This document shows, piece after piece, positions 32,977 to 40,936 of a stretch of DNA of 64,000 nucleotides. Positions within the stretch are counted from its first letter, which is position 1; the number at the start of each line of letters is the position of its first letter. Location of the stretch: positions 124,001 through 188,000 of the forward strand of contig OY969917.1 of the NCBI GenBank assembly GCA_963704565.1. Direction: 5' to 3'. This stretch comes from Rhodoblastus sp963704565 (GTDB lineage Bacteria; Pseudomonadota; Alphaproteobacteria; Rhizobiales; Beijerinckiaceae). The translations under genes and the position numbers were made by a program. A model generated the notes under the pieces. That model made no database searches. It was not told the DNA's origin and was given only the letters and a program-made list of their open reading frames with translations.

Positions 32977-33795
32977 ATGAAGGATTTCCGCCTGAAAATC
33001 ACCGCGCGTCTTGCGCTTCCGGGTCTGCTGCTCGCGCTCGCCGCCTGCGGGGAGGCTCCCTCGGCTTTTGCGGAGCGGCCGCTGGTCGGTGCCCGGCCTG
33101 GCCACTACAAGGAAACCGAGGCGACCAAGCTCGCCCGGAATTTCACCGTTCACGGCGTCGATGTCTCCAAATACCAGGGCAATGTCAACTGGGACGCCGT
33201 GCACGAGGGCGGCGTCAGCTTCGCCTATATCAAGGCGACCGAGGGCGGCGACCGCATCGACCCCAATTTCGTGCGCAACTGGCGCGGCGCAAAGGCCGCC
33301 GGCCTGCCGCGCGGCGCCTATCATTTCGTCTATTGGTGCCGGCCATGGCAGGACAATATGGCTTGGTTCGAACGGAACGTCCCGCCCGAACACGACGCCT
33401 TGCCGCCGGTGCTGGACGTCGAGGCGACGCCCAATTCGCCGACCTGCCGGCGCCAACTCGAACGCGAGGCGACGCTGCACGAAATCCGCGCCATGCTCGC
33501 CGAGATGCAGCGCTATTATGGCAAGAAGCCGATCATCTACACCACGGTCGATTTCTACCAGTCGATCATCGACGGCGAGCTGACCGACTATCCGATCTGG
33601 ATTCGCTCGACCAAGCGCCGGCCTTCGGCGAAATATGGCGATCGCTCCTGGCGCTTCTGGCAATATCAGTCCGACGCCTGGGTGCGCGGCATTCCGACCA
33701 AGGTCGATCGCAACGCTTTCTATGGCGACGCGACCGACTGGCGGAAGTTCCTGGCGGCCAACGGCGTCGCGCGGGACGAAGCCGAGTCGCAATAA
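32977..33795 (+). CDS. GH25 muramidase lipoprotein
   Basis: 272 residues. The N-terminal LALAAC is a lipobox, so the mature protein is probably lipidated. The GH25 fold is marked by VHGVDVSKYQGNVNW, FAYIKATEGGDRIDPNF, VLDVEATPNSP and RFWQYQSDAWV, with Asp and Glu of the catalytic region present. It would cut the MurNAc-GlcNAc bond. In this class such proteins may act in cell-envelope remodelling rather than defence. Confidence 0.9.
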   Translation: MKDFRLKITARLALPGLLLALAACGEAPSAFAERPLVGARPGHYKETEATKLARNFTVHGVDVSKYQGNVNWDAVHEGGVSFAYIKATEGGDRIDPNFVRNWRGAKAAGLPRGAYHFVYWCRPWQDNMAWFERNVPPEHDALPPVLDVEATPNSPTCRRQLEREATLHEIRAMLAEMQRYYGKKPIIYTTVDFYQSIIDGELTDYPIWIRSTKRRPSAKYGDRSWRFWQYQSDAWVRGIPTKVDRNAFYGDATDWRKFLAANGVARDEAESQ

Positions 33796-33810
33796 GGCAG
33801 GCCCGGCGCG

Positions 33811-34599
33811 TCACGGCGCCGGGAACAGCGCCTTGGTCTTTCCGGTCAATCGATAGATCAGCAGGCCGACCCATTCCCGCGTCGCCGTTTCGAAATTCAT
33901 CATGGCGCGCGCGCCGTCGCCGGGCGGGCGGAAATCCGTGGCGTTCCCCTGCGTGCGATAATCGACCGGAAAGGGTTCAGGCGCCATGCCCAGGGCGCGA
34001 AAAACCCCCATCGCGCGCGGCATGTGATAGGCCGAGGTCACCAGCAGCCATGTCTCGTTTTTTTGCGGATTGACCAGCGCTTTGGTGAAGAGGGCGTTTT
34101 CATAGGTATTGCGCGAGTGGTCCTCGAAATGCATCTGGCTTTCGGGCACGCCCAGCTCGCGCCACAGAAGCCGCGCGACATCCGCCTCCTTCGCCGAACT
34201 GTCGATCAGCGCGCCCGAGCCACCGGAAAAGACCAGCAAAGCCTGGGGATAGAGCCGCGCCAGCGCCGCGCCTTCGGTCATGCGCGCGGCGGCCTCATTC
34301 AGCGTCACCTGATCGCGGGCGCGGGCGATCTGCTCGTTGACCGCGCCGCCGAGCACGATAATCCCTTTCGGCGGCGGCATGATCTCGGATTGTTGCGGAA
34401 AACGGTCCTCCAGCGGGCGGATCAGCAGGGCGCTGGCCGGCGAGAACACGATCAGGGCCAAAGCGATCGCCGAGGCCAATGCGAGCGCGCGGCCGGGGCG
34501 CCAGCGTGGCGCGAGCAGGAGTCCCGCGAGCAGCAGGATCAGCAGCAGATGGAGCGGCGAGGCGAGCAGCCAGAAGATTTTCGAGGCGACGAAGAACAT
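33811..34599 (-). CDS. YdcF-like DUF218 membrane protein
   Basis: 262 residues from ATG 34599; the open frame continues upstream only because the inverted-repeat element is GC-rich. Two to three N-terminal membrane helices lead to a periplasmic DUF218 domain with IIVLGGAVNEQIARARDQ, LLVFSGGSGALIDS, EDHSRNTYENALFT and LVTSAYHMPRAMGVF. The family includes the SanA and YdcF envelope-maintenance proteins. It ends 15 bases from the converging GH25 gene. Confidence 0.85.
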   Translation of the reverse strand: MFFVASKIFWLLASPLHLLLILLLAGLLLAPRWRPGRALALASAIALALIVFSPASALLIRPLEDRFPQQSEIMPPPKGIIVLGGAVNEQIARARDQVTLNEAAARMTEGAALARLYPQALLVFSGGSGALIDSSAKEADVARLLWRELGVPESQMHFEDHSRNTYENALFTKALVNPQKNETWLLVTSAYHMPRAMGVFRALGMAPEPFPVDYRTQGNATDFRPPGDGARAMMNFETATREWVGLLIYRLTGKTKALFPAP

Positions 34600-34625
34600 G
34601 TGCGCTCCCTGTCTCCGGCGCTCAG

Positions 34626-34953
34626 AGCGTTTCCCACCCGTCTTGACGCATTCTGTTCGCCTTTGGCGAGGCGATCCGGCAGGCGCGGGCCGCAGGCCGT
34701 GTCGAGGACACGGCCAAGGTTCGCAACGCACCGGGCGGCCGTCAAAGGCGAACCCCGCCCAAGTCGGATGTTTCCGACTTGGGCTCGTCTTGGAACGGCG
34801 AACCGGGAAATATCCCGGTTCACGGGGCCGGGGGCTTTTGCCCCGGCGCGGCGTCGCGCGGCTTAGCCGTGTCCGCGACACGCCTTGCGCCACGCTCCTG
34901 GCGCCGGGGCAAAATCCCCTCGGCAGAATGCGCCAAGACGGGTGGGAAACGCT
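34626..34953. repeat. 328-bp non-coding palindromic element with 30-bp terminal inverted repeats
   Basis: The first 30 bases (34626-34655) are the reverse complement of the last 30 (34924-34953) with one mismatch. Inside are nested perfect hairpins: 34695-34715 (9-bp stem), 34758-34783 (11-bp stem, TGTT loop), 34800-34821 (9-bp stem), 34827-34847 and 34868-34882. Two longer inverted pairs frame them: 11 bp (34655-34665 with 34743-34753) and 14 bp (34836-34849 with 34901-34914). No ORF. It looks like a MITE, with an RNA-structure role as an alternative. Its right end runs into the stop codon of the DUF3253 gene. Confidence 0.85.
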
Positions 34954-35224
34954 AATCCCCGCGCGGCAGGCTCAGGCGATAGACGCCGCGAAAATCGTCC
35001 GGGTCGGCCGGCTTGCCCTTGCGCAGGATCACCAGCCGGCCGGCGCGGGCCAGCGCCACGGCGCGGGCGCGCACCTGATGGAGATGACCCCGCCAGGCGA
35101 GGTCGTCCTCCTCGCGGGCATGGGCGAAAGCCCTGGCCGCGTCGGTCGGGCAGATCGACTTGCCGGGACCGAGGGCGGCGCAAAGCGCGAGAATCGTCTG
35201 GGCGAGCGGATCGTCGTCGAGCAT
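34952..35224 (-). CDS. DUF3253 protein
   Basis: 90 residues. Family signature: GPGKSICPTDAARAFA, then WRGHLHQVRARAVALARAGRLVILRKGKPADPDDFRGVYRLSLP, as in the small DNA-binding-like winged-helix DUF3253 family. Function unproven. The stop TAG overlaps the last bases of the inverted-repeat element, so the element may lie exactly at the end of this gene, possibly having replaced its last codons. Confidence 0.8.
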   Translation of the reverse strand: MLDDDPLAQTILALCAALGPGKSICPTDAARAFAHAREEDDLAWRGHLHQVRARAVALARAGRLVILRKGKPADPDDFRGVYRLSLPRGD

Positions 35225-35315
35225 GGAAGCTTGTCGGAGAAAGGCGGAGCCGGGTCAAGCCTTGCGTGTTGACGCAACACGCGCGCTGGGGTCCAATCCA
35301 GGACGGGAGGGGCCG

Positions 35316-35735
35316 ATGCCAAGCAGGATCACATACGGATTTCAGCAGATGCTGGCCGAGGCCAACAACTCGGTGACGACGCTGACGGTGGCGGAGGCGA
35401 AGGATCTGCTCGGCCGCGCGGACGTGACGTTCGTCGATCTGCGCGACCCGCGCGAACTGGACCGCGAGGGCCGAATCGCCGGCGCCTTCCACTGCCCGCG
35501 CGGCATGCTGGAATTCTGGATCGACCCCGCGAGCCCCTACGCCAAGCCGCAATTCCAGCAGGACAAGACCTTCGTGTTCTTCTGCGCCGGCGGGTGGCGC
35601 TCGGCGCTGGCCGCGCATCTGGCCCAGCGCATGGGGCTGGCGCCGGTCGCCCATATCGAGGGCGGTTTCGCCGAGTGGAAAAAGGCGGGCGCCCCTTACG
35701 AGCCGCCGCGTCACCCGGCGGCGCCGAAATTTTGA
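35316..35735 (+). CDS. Rhodanese-like sulfurtransferase domain protein
   Basis: 139 residues from ATG 35316 with GGGAGG 5 bases upstream. Single rhodanese domain: TFVDLRDPRELDREGRIAGAFHCPRG, active-site loop CAGGWRS with the catalytic Cys, and GLAPVAHIEGGFAEWKKAG. It can carry persulfide sulfur in the cytoplasm. The following GST gene starts 8 bases after its stop, so they are likely an operon. Confidence 0.9.
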   Translation: MPSRITYGFQQMLAEANNSVTTLTVAEAKDLLGRADVTFVDLRDPRELDREGRIAGAFHCPRGMLEFWIDPASPYAKPQFQQDKTFVFFCAGGWRSALAAHLAQRMGLAPVAHIEGGFAEWKKAGAPYEPPRHPAAPKF

Positions 35736-35743
35736 GAAATCCC

Positions 35744-36385
35744 ATGTCCCTGAAGCTTTTCATCGGCAACAAGGCCTATTCGTCCTGGTCGCTGCGGCCC
35801 TGGCTGCTGATGCGCGCGCTCGACATTGCTTTTGAGGAAGAGGTCGTTCCTCTCTATGTCGAAGGCTCGCGCGCAAGAATGTTGCGCGAGGCGCCGACCG
35901 GAAAAGTCCCGGTGCTGCGCGACGGCGATCTCGCGGTGTGGGATTCGCTGGCCATTGTCGAATATCTGGCGGAAGCTTTTCCCGGCAAGGCCGTCTGGCC
36001 GCGCGACCGCAAAAGGCGCGCCCGCGCCCGTGCGCTCTGCGCCGAAATGCATTCCGGCTTTCAGGGCCTGCGCCAGGCCTGCCCGACCAATTTCCGCCGC
36101 GCCCGCCGCGCCGCGCCGCTGCCGCTGGAAGACGCGGCGCGGGCCGATCTCGCGCGAATCCAGGCGATCTTTGCGCAAGCCGGGGGCGAATTCCTGTTCG
36201 GCGATTTTTGCGCCGCCGACGCCTTTTTCGCGCCGGTCGTCACCCGTCTCGATGTTTACGCGCTCGAACTCGAACCCGCCGCGCGGGCCTATTGCGACCG
36301 CGTTCTGGCCTTGCCGGCGTTCCGGCAATGGCGCGAGGGCGCGCAGGCCGAGAGCTGGGTCATCGAGAAGTGGGAAAATCTTTGA
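35744..36385 (+). CDS. Glutathione S-transferase family protein
   Basis: 213 residues. The thioredoxin-like N-terminal domain has KLFIGNKAYSSWSLRPWLLM (the SSW-R site of the zeta/omega-like bacterial group) and the cis-Pro glutathione site GKVPVLRDGDLAVWDSLAI. The helical C-terminal half with FLFGDFCAADAFFAPVVTRL is typical. The stop TGA lies within the start region of the ion-channel gene, so the two are coupled. Confidence 0.88.
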   Translation: MSLKLFIGNKAYSSWSLRPWLLMRALDIAFEEEVVPLYVEGSRARMLREAPTGKVPVLRDGDLAVWDSLAIVEYLAEAFPGKAVWPRDRKRRARARALCAEMHSGFQGLRQACPTNFRRARRAAPLPLEDAARADLARIQAIFAQAGGEFLFGDFCAADAFFAPVVTRLDVYALELEPAARAYCDRVLALPAFRQWREGAQAESWVIEKWENL

Positions 36386-37275
36386 TCCGCCGCCGATCCG
36401 ACCGCGAACAACTGGTGCGCATCGGCGACCGCGAGTTCCTGACCCGCGGCCTCGACCAGTCGTTCTGGACCGACGCCTTCCATAACAGCATGAGTATTTC
36501 CTGGCCGGCCTTCTTCGCCGGATATGCGCTCTATTTCCTGACCATGAACCTGCTGTTCGCCTTGCTGTTCTGGCTCGGCGGCGACGCCATCGCCAACGCG
36601 CGGCCGGGCTCCCTGCTCGATCTGTTCTTCTTCTCGATCGAGACCCTGGCGACGGTAGGCTATGGCGACATGCATCCGCAGACGCTCTATGGCCATTCGA
36701 TTGCGACGCTGGAAATTTTCATCGGCATGTCCACCTTGGCCGTGTTCACCGGCCTGATTTTCGCCCGCTTTTCGCGGCCCCGCGCGCGCGTGATTTTCGC
36801 CGATTGCCTGACGCTCGCCCGCCACGACGGCCGCCCGACGCTGATGGCGCGTTTCGTCAACGCGCGCCGCAGTTCGGTGAATGAGGCGCGGGCCGAAATC
36901 TGGATGGTCTACAGCGACGCCACGGTCGAAGGCGTCGGCTATCGCCGGTTCCGCCAGCTCGCGCTGAAGCAGGCGCGCAATCCGATCTTCGCCTTTTCCT
37001 GGATGCTGTTTCATGTCGTGGACGAGAACAGCCCGATCTTCGGCAAGGGGGCCGAGGAGCTGGAGGCGATGGACGCCTTTTTCGTGGTCAATTTCGTCGG
37101 CCTCGACGACGTGTCCGGCCAGAACGTCCATGTCCGCAAGAGCTATGCCTGGCGCGACATCAAGATGGGCGAGATCTTCGCCGATATCCTCATCCTTGGC
37201 GAAGACCGCGTGCCGCGCATCGACTATCGCCAGCTGAACGTCACCGAACCGCAGGATGCGGGGGCGGAAGATTAG
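36370..37275 (+). CDS. KirBac-type inward-rectifier potassium channel
   Basis: About 301 residues from GTG 36370 (TTG 36382, overlapping the GST stop, is the alternative). A slide-helix region (RIGDREFLTRGLDQSFWTDAFHN) leads to TM1 (PAFFAGYALYFLTMNLLFALLF), the pore helix, selectivity filter TVGYGD (residues 95-100), TM2 (TLEIFIGMSTLAVFTGLIFARF) and the cytoplasmic beta-sandwich (RPTLMARFVNAR, FSWMLFHVVDENSPI). This is a complete KirBac architecture. It overlaps the end of GST by 16 bases. Confidence 0.9.
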   Translation: MGKSLIRRRSDREQLVRIGDREFLTRGLDQSFWTDAFHNSMSISWPAFFAGYALYFLTMNLLFALLFWLGGDAIANARPGSLLDLFFFSIETLATVGYGDMHPQTLYGHSIATLEIFIGMSTLAVFTGLIFARFSRPRARVIFADCLTLARHDGRPTLMARFVNARRSSVNEARAEIWMVYSDATVEGVGYRRFRQLALKQARNPIFAFSWMLFHVVDENSPIFGKGAEELEAMDAFFVVNFVGLDDVSGQNVHVRKSYAWRDIKMGEIFADILILGEDRVPRIDYRQLNVTEPQDAGAED

Positions 37276-37769
37276 GGTGGTCATGGAAGTCCAACGCTTT
37301 GTTTCCATCGGCAAATGGCTCGAAGCGGTGGAAAGCGGAAGGCCGCAGGCGCCGCCGGCAAGGTCTGCTCGGCGCCAGGTCCGGAAATTGCGGGGTCTAA
37401 TGACGATCGTCGACAGTCGGCTCATTGCGGCCCCACGATAATGAAGGTTCCGCCCGTGGTTATTGCCAGTCGGCGGAGGTTGCGATAACGAAATGACGTG
37501 GATCATTCATCCATCGACGAACTTCGGCTCCTGTGGCGCAACCCGGCCGTCGCCTCTCGCTCCGTTCTCCATTCCGAACCAGACTGAACCACCCCCGAAA
37601 CCGGGGGGCTCAAATTGAAGGCGTCGCGGATGATCCAGCCAGTTTACGGCAGGCTCGCGAGTCGACGAACTGACAACGCCGTTGCAACAAACTCAGACCC
37701 GAATAAAATCGCGGACCAGACTGGCCGAAGCCCTGTTATTCAAGGTCGCCCGCCGCCCCAAAGGTTGAA
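37276..37769. other. 494-bp intergenic stretch
   Basis: No supported gene. A GC hairpin CCCCCGAAACCGGGGG at 37591-37606 followed by CTCAAATTG could stop transcription weakly. A 61-codon frame from 37256 is lysine/arginine-rich and unlike a protein; I do not count it. The neighbourhood (an SDR followed by an IS3 fragment) suggests past rearrangement. Confidence 0.4.
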
Positions 37770-38630
37770 ATGCTGGAGACGCGGCAATTGAGCATTATCG
37801 GCCCCGTTCTCATCACCGGATGTTCAAGCGGCGTCGGCCGCGCTGCGGCAATAGCGTTCCGCAAAGCCGGTTTCGAAACGTTCGCAACCGCACGAAATCC
37901 CGGGACGCTCGATGAGTTGCACACCATCGGCTGCCGCATTCTCACCCTCGACGTCACGGATGAAAACTCGCGGCTTTCCGCGGTATCGACCGTTGAGAAG
38001 CAATTCGGCGCGGTCGGCGTTCTTGTCAACAATGCGGGCTACGGCCAGTACGGCCCCGTTGAAGAAATATCGCTCGAACACATGCGGCGGCAGTTCGAGA
38101 CCAATGTTTTCGGCGGGTTGCGGCTTTCGCAGCTCGTTTTGCCCGCGATGCGCCACGTCGGCAGGGGCCGCATCATAAATGTGAGTTCGGTCGCGGGGCG
38201 CGTCAGCGTCTTGGGCGGCGCGGCGTATCACGCATCCAAATTTGCCTTGGAGGCCATCGCCGACGCGTTGCGCCCCGAAGTCGAGCCTTTCGGCGTCGCG
38301 GTCGTGAATGTGCTGCCCGGGCCAATTGCGACCAATTTTGAATCCACGCTCTTGAAAACCATCGCCGACGTCGGCGCAGACGGCCCGTATGCGCTGTTCC
38401 GCAAAAATCTTGCGCAGCGAATGCATAAATTCCTTCGGCCGGGCGGCTTCGGCGTCTTGACGGCTGACCATGTCGCGAGGATCATTCTAAAAGCCGCCAC
38501 GGCGTCACGTCCGCGCACACGCTACAGCGTTGGCTTCATCGCCAGATTTGGCCCCTACGGTCGCGCGCTGACGCCGGATCGGGTGGTCGACGCCATAACC
38601 CGTTCAACCATGTCGAGGAAAGCCAGCTGA
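37770..38630 (+). CDS. Short-chain dehydrogenase/reductase
   Basis: 286 residues, classical SDR. Cofactor motif ITGCSSGVGRAAAIAF, NNAGYGQYG, catalytic Ser in INVSSVAGRV and the YHASKFALE active site (Y-x3-K). Asp of LDVTDENS suggests base recognition, likely NADP(H) from the Arg in ATARNPG. Substrate unknown. It is shortly followed by an IS3 orfA fragment, whose insertion may have removed what lay downstream. Confidence 0.85.
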   Translation: MLETRQLSIIGPVLITGCSSGVGRAAAIAFRKAGFETFATARNPGTLDELHTIGCRILTLDVTDENSRLSAVSTVEKQFGAVGVLVNNAGYGQYGPVEEISLEHMRRQFETNVFGGLRLSQLVLPAMRHVGRGRIINVSSVAGRVSVLGGAAYHASKFALEAIADALRPEVEPFGVAVVNVLPGPIATNFESTLLKTIADVGADGPYALFRKNLAQRMHKFLRPGGFGVLTADHVARIILKAATASRPRTRYSVGFIARFGPYGRALTPDRVVDAITRSTMSRKAS

Positions 38631-38635
38631 CGACC

Positions 38636-38733
38636 GAACGCACCGATACCTCCGCAACCGGATAGCCGCGTTCGGCGATCTGACGCACCGCATTGCGTTA
38701 GAAATCGTCGCTGAAATTGATTTTGCCGATCAC
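38636..38733 (-). pseudogene. IS3-family orfA remnant
   Basis: From GTG 38733, preceded by AAGGAGG, the minus strand reads IGKINFSDDF, then a stop (TAA), then RNAVRQIAERGYPVAEVSVR. That is the N-terminus of an IS3 orfA helix-turn-helix protein, normally SDDFKRDAVRQIAERGYPVAEVSxRLGVS. The stop codon inside and the loss of everything after EVSVR show it is dead. It is cut off about where the SDR gene ends. Confidence 0.7.
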
Positions 38734-38866
38734 GACCTCCTTGCCTTAAATTTAGGGAAGAAGGCGCCTATGAATTTTGGGGCTATTCAGAATTAATGCG
38801 CCGGGTGCGGGTGGTTTGAGGCGAATTCGGCTCATGGACGAAACCACCCTCCGCCCCGGAGCAATG

Positions 38867-39286
38867 CTAAATGAGCCCGAGCGCCGACAATTCCCGGCGC
38901 AGTTCTTCCGGCATTTCGGCGAGGCCGGCGGCGGAATCGAGATCGGGCGGGGCTTCGGACGGGTCGAAATAGCGCCAGCCCTGGAAGGCGCGGTGGGGGC
39001 GGGGGCGCAAAGCGATCACTTCGTCGTCGAGTTGCAGGGCGCAGCGTTTCACGCCCGCCGAATCGACGAAAGGTTCGACGCCGATCAATTTTTGCCGCGC
39101 GGAAATCTGGCCCTTGATCACCCAATAGAGCGAGCCGCCGTCGAGCAGTTCTGGCGCGCGCCTGGGAAACATCCGGGTGACATGGGCGTGAACGCCCGTC
39201 CCGCGCGAGCGGCGCATTTTCGTCCAGGCGCGCAGATCGGCGACCGAATCCGCGCCCACACAGAGCTTTAGAAGATGCAGCGTCAT
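38867..39286 (-). CDS. DUF1489 protein
   Basis: 139 residues from ATG 39286 (MTLHLLKLCVGADSVADLRAW). Conserved blocks are HVTRMFPRRAPELLDGGSLYWVIKG, ARQKLIGVEPF and PHRAFQGWRYFDPSEAPPDL, the alphaproteobacterial DUF1489 family. Function unknown; the family is almost exclusively alphaproteobacterial, a useful taxonomic hint. The longer frame upstream (to 39346) lacks the family start. Confidence 0.87.
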   Translation of the reverse strand: MTLHLLKLCVGADSVADLRAWTKMRRSRGTGVHAHVTRMFPRRAPELLDGGSLYWVIKGQISARQKLIGVEPFVDSAGVKRCALQLDDEVIALRPRPHRAFQGWRYFDPSEAPPDLDSAAGLAEMPEELRRELSALGLI

Positions 39287-39378
39287 GCCGCCTTGTAGTC
39301 CGCCAAACGCCGACGCGGAAGACCGGGCTTGCCTTTGTCGCCGCATCGTCCATCTAATCGGAAACGAGGGAGAGGACT

Positions 39379-40110
39379 TTGGGCGAGGGTGAGAAAAATC
39401 CGGTGGCGCGGTCGGGGCGGGCGGAGGTCGAGGCTTTTGCCGAAAAAATTCTTCAAACTCCGATGCGCCAAACGCCCGCGAAAATCATGGGCCGGAGCGC
39501 GCCGGGGCGCGGGCGGCTGGTTTTCGCGCTCGACGCCACCATGAGCCGCCAGCCGACCTGGGATCTGGCGCAGAAGGTTCAGGGCGAGATGTTCGCCGCC
39601 GCCGCCGCCTGCGGCGGGCTCGACATTCAACTGGTCTATTTTCGCGGCTTCCACGAATGCCGCGCCTCGGCCTTCATGCGCGACGGCGGCGGGCTCGGGG
39701 CGGCCATGGCCAGGATCGAGGTTCGGGGCGGCCAGACCCAGATCGGGCGGGTTCTGCGCCATATCCGCTCTGAACGTGGCGCGGGGCCGCTCGGCGCCTT
39801 CGTCTATGTCGGCGACGCCATGGAGGAAAAGGCCGACGATCTCGGCCGCATCGCCGGCGAGCTTGGCCTGCTCGGCGTCAAGGGCTTTTTCTTTCACGAG
39901 GGCGGCGACGCCAGGGCGGCGGCCTGTTTCAAGGATCTGGCGCGGCTTACCGGCGGGGCCTACGCCGCCTTCGATTCCGGCGCGCCCGGCCGTCTCGCCG
40001 CCTTGCTGCGGGCGGCGGCGACTTATGCGGCCGGCGGCCACCAGGCCCTGCGCGACCGCGCCGAGGCCGGCGACCGCGAGGCCCGCCTGCTGCTCGGCCA
40101 GATGAAATAG
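39379..40110 (+). CDS. VWA-like protein paired with a J-domain gene
   Basis: 243 residues from TTG 39379. A von Willebrand-A-like fold is suggested by GRLVFALDATMSRQPTWDLAQ (DxTxS of the MIDAS site) and later strands GLDIQLVYFRGF and GAFVYVGDAMEEKADDL. It stands 12 bases before a membrane-anchored J-domain protein; the pair recurs in Rhizobiales. A role in assisting protein assembly or metal-dependent binding is inferred only from that pairing. Confidence 0.75.
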   Translation: MGEGEKNPVARSGRAEVEAFAEKILQTPMRQTPAKIMGRSAPGRGRLVFALDATMSRQPTWDLAQKVQGEMFAAAAACGGLDIQLVYFRGFHECRASAFMRDGGGLGAAMARIEVRGGQTQIGRVLRHIRSERGAGPLGAFVYVGDAMEEKADDLGRIAGELGLLGVKGFFFHEGGDARAAACFKDLARLTGGAYAAFDSGAPGRLAALLRAAATYAAGGHQALRDRAEAGDREARLLLGQMK

Positions 40111-40122
40111 TTTGGAGACGAT

Positions 40123-40854
40123 ATGCCGTTTTTGCTCATCGGGTTTCTGACGCTGATCCTGGGCGTCTATCTGCTGCGCGAACTCGGGCGCGCCTCGCCG
40201 GCGCGGGTGGCGGTCTATGTCCGCAACGGCGGCGGCTTTTTCGCGGCCGCCGCAGCGCTGCTCCTGCTGTTGCGCGGGCGATTGAGCCTTGCGATCGGCT
40301 TGGGCGGCCTGTCCCTTTATCTGTTCAAGGGCGACCGCATTGCGTGGCGCAAGATTTTCGAGCGCCGGCCGCCGGGGCGGCGCGCGTCGCAAATCCGCAC
40401 GGCTTTCCTGGACATGACCCTCGACCACGCCAGCGGCGAAGTGGACGGGACCGTGCTTTCCGGCGCTTTCGCCGGCATGAGGCTCAACGCCATGACGCGC
40501 GACGAAATCCTGCGTCTGCGCGAGGATTGCGCGGCGTTGGATCCCGACTCGGTTCTAGTGCTGGATAATTATCTCGACCGCCGCTTTCCCGGAGGGGGCG
40601 CGGCAGGCGAGCGTGACGCGCACGCGGGGCGGCAAGGGTCCGGCCAGCAAGGGCAGTGGCGGAGCCGCGGCGGCGAAATGAGCGAGCAGGAGGCTTATCA
40701 GACGCTGGGTCTGCGACCGGGCGCGAGTGCGGAGGAGATCGTTCGGGCGCACCGGCGCCTCATGAAGGAACGCCATCCCGACCACGGGGGGACGACGGAT
40801 GACGCGGCCCGGATCAATCAGGCCAAGGACAGGCTGATTCGTCGTCACGACTGA
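40123..40854 (+). CDS. Membrane-anchored J-domain protein
   Basis: 243 residues. Two hydrophobic segments at the N-terminus (residues 4-22 and 40-66) anchor the protein; a C-terminal J domain (from about residue 186) carries the HPD motif in KERHPDHGGTTDDAARINQAKD. Such proteins stimulate DnaK at the membrane. A low-complexity Gly/Gln linker joins the anchor to the J domain. Second gene of the pair with the VWA-like protein. Confidence 0.85.
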   Translation: MPFLLIGFLTLILGVYLLRELGRASPARVAVYVRNGGGFFAAAAALLLLLRGRLSLAIGLGGLSLYLFKGDRIAWRKIFERRPPGRRASQIRTAFLDMTLDHASGEVDGTVLSGAFAGMRLNAMTRDEILRLREDCAALDPDSVLVLDNYLDRRFPGGGAAGERDAHAGRQGSGQQGQWRSRGGEMSEQEAYQTLGLRPGASAEEIVRAHRRLMKERHPDHGGTTDDAARINQAKDRLIRRHD

Positions 40855-40900
40855 TACGCTCCCCAACTCGAAAACACGCGGGACAAACTCGAAAACTCTG

Positions 40901-40931
40901 GCCGGGGAGAGGCGGGCGGCCGCTCCCCGGC
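40901..40931 (-). terminator. Terminator of the carboxypeptidase gene
   Basis: 9-bp stem GCCGGGGAG (40901-40909) with CTCCCCGGC (40923-40931). On the minus strand the stem is followed by AGAGTTTTCGAG, so it serves the carboxypeptidase gene. It lies between convergent genes. Confidence 0.55.
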
Positions 40932-40936
40932 GCGGA

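Noticed and set aside
37256..37441. A 61-residue protein in the gap after the potassium channel
   Set aside because: Basic, without a ribosome site or homology that I recognise; it reads from within the channel gene's end.
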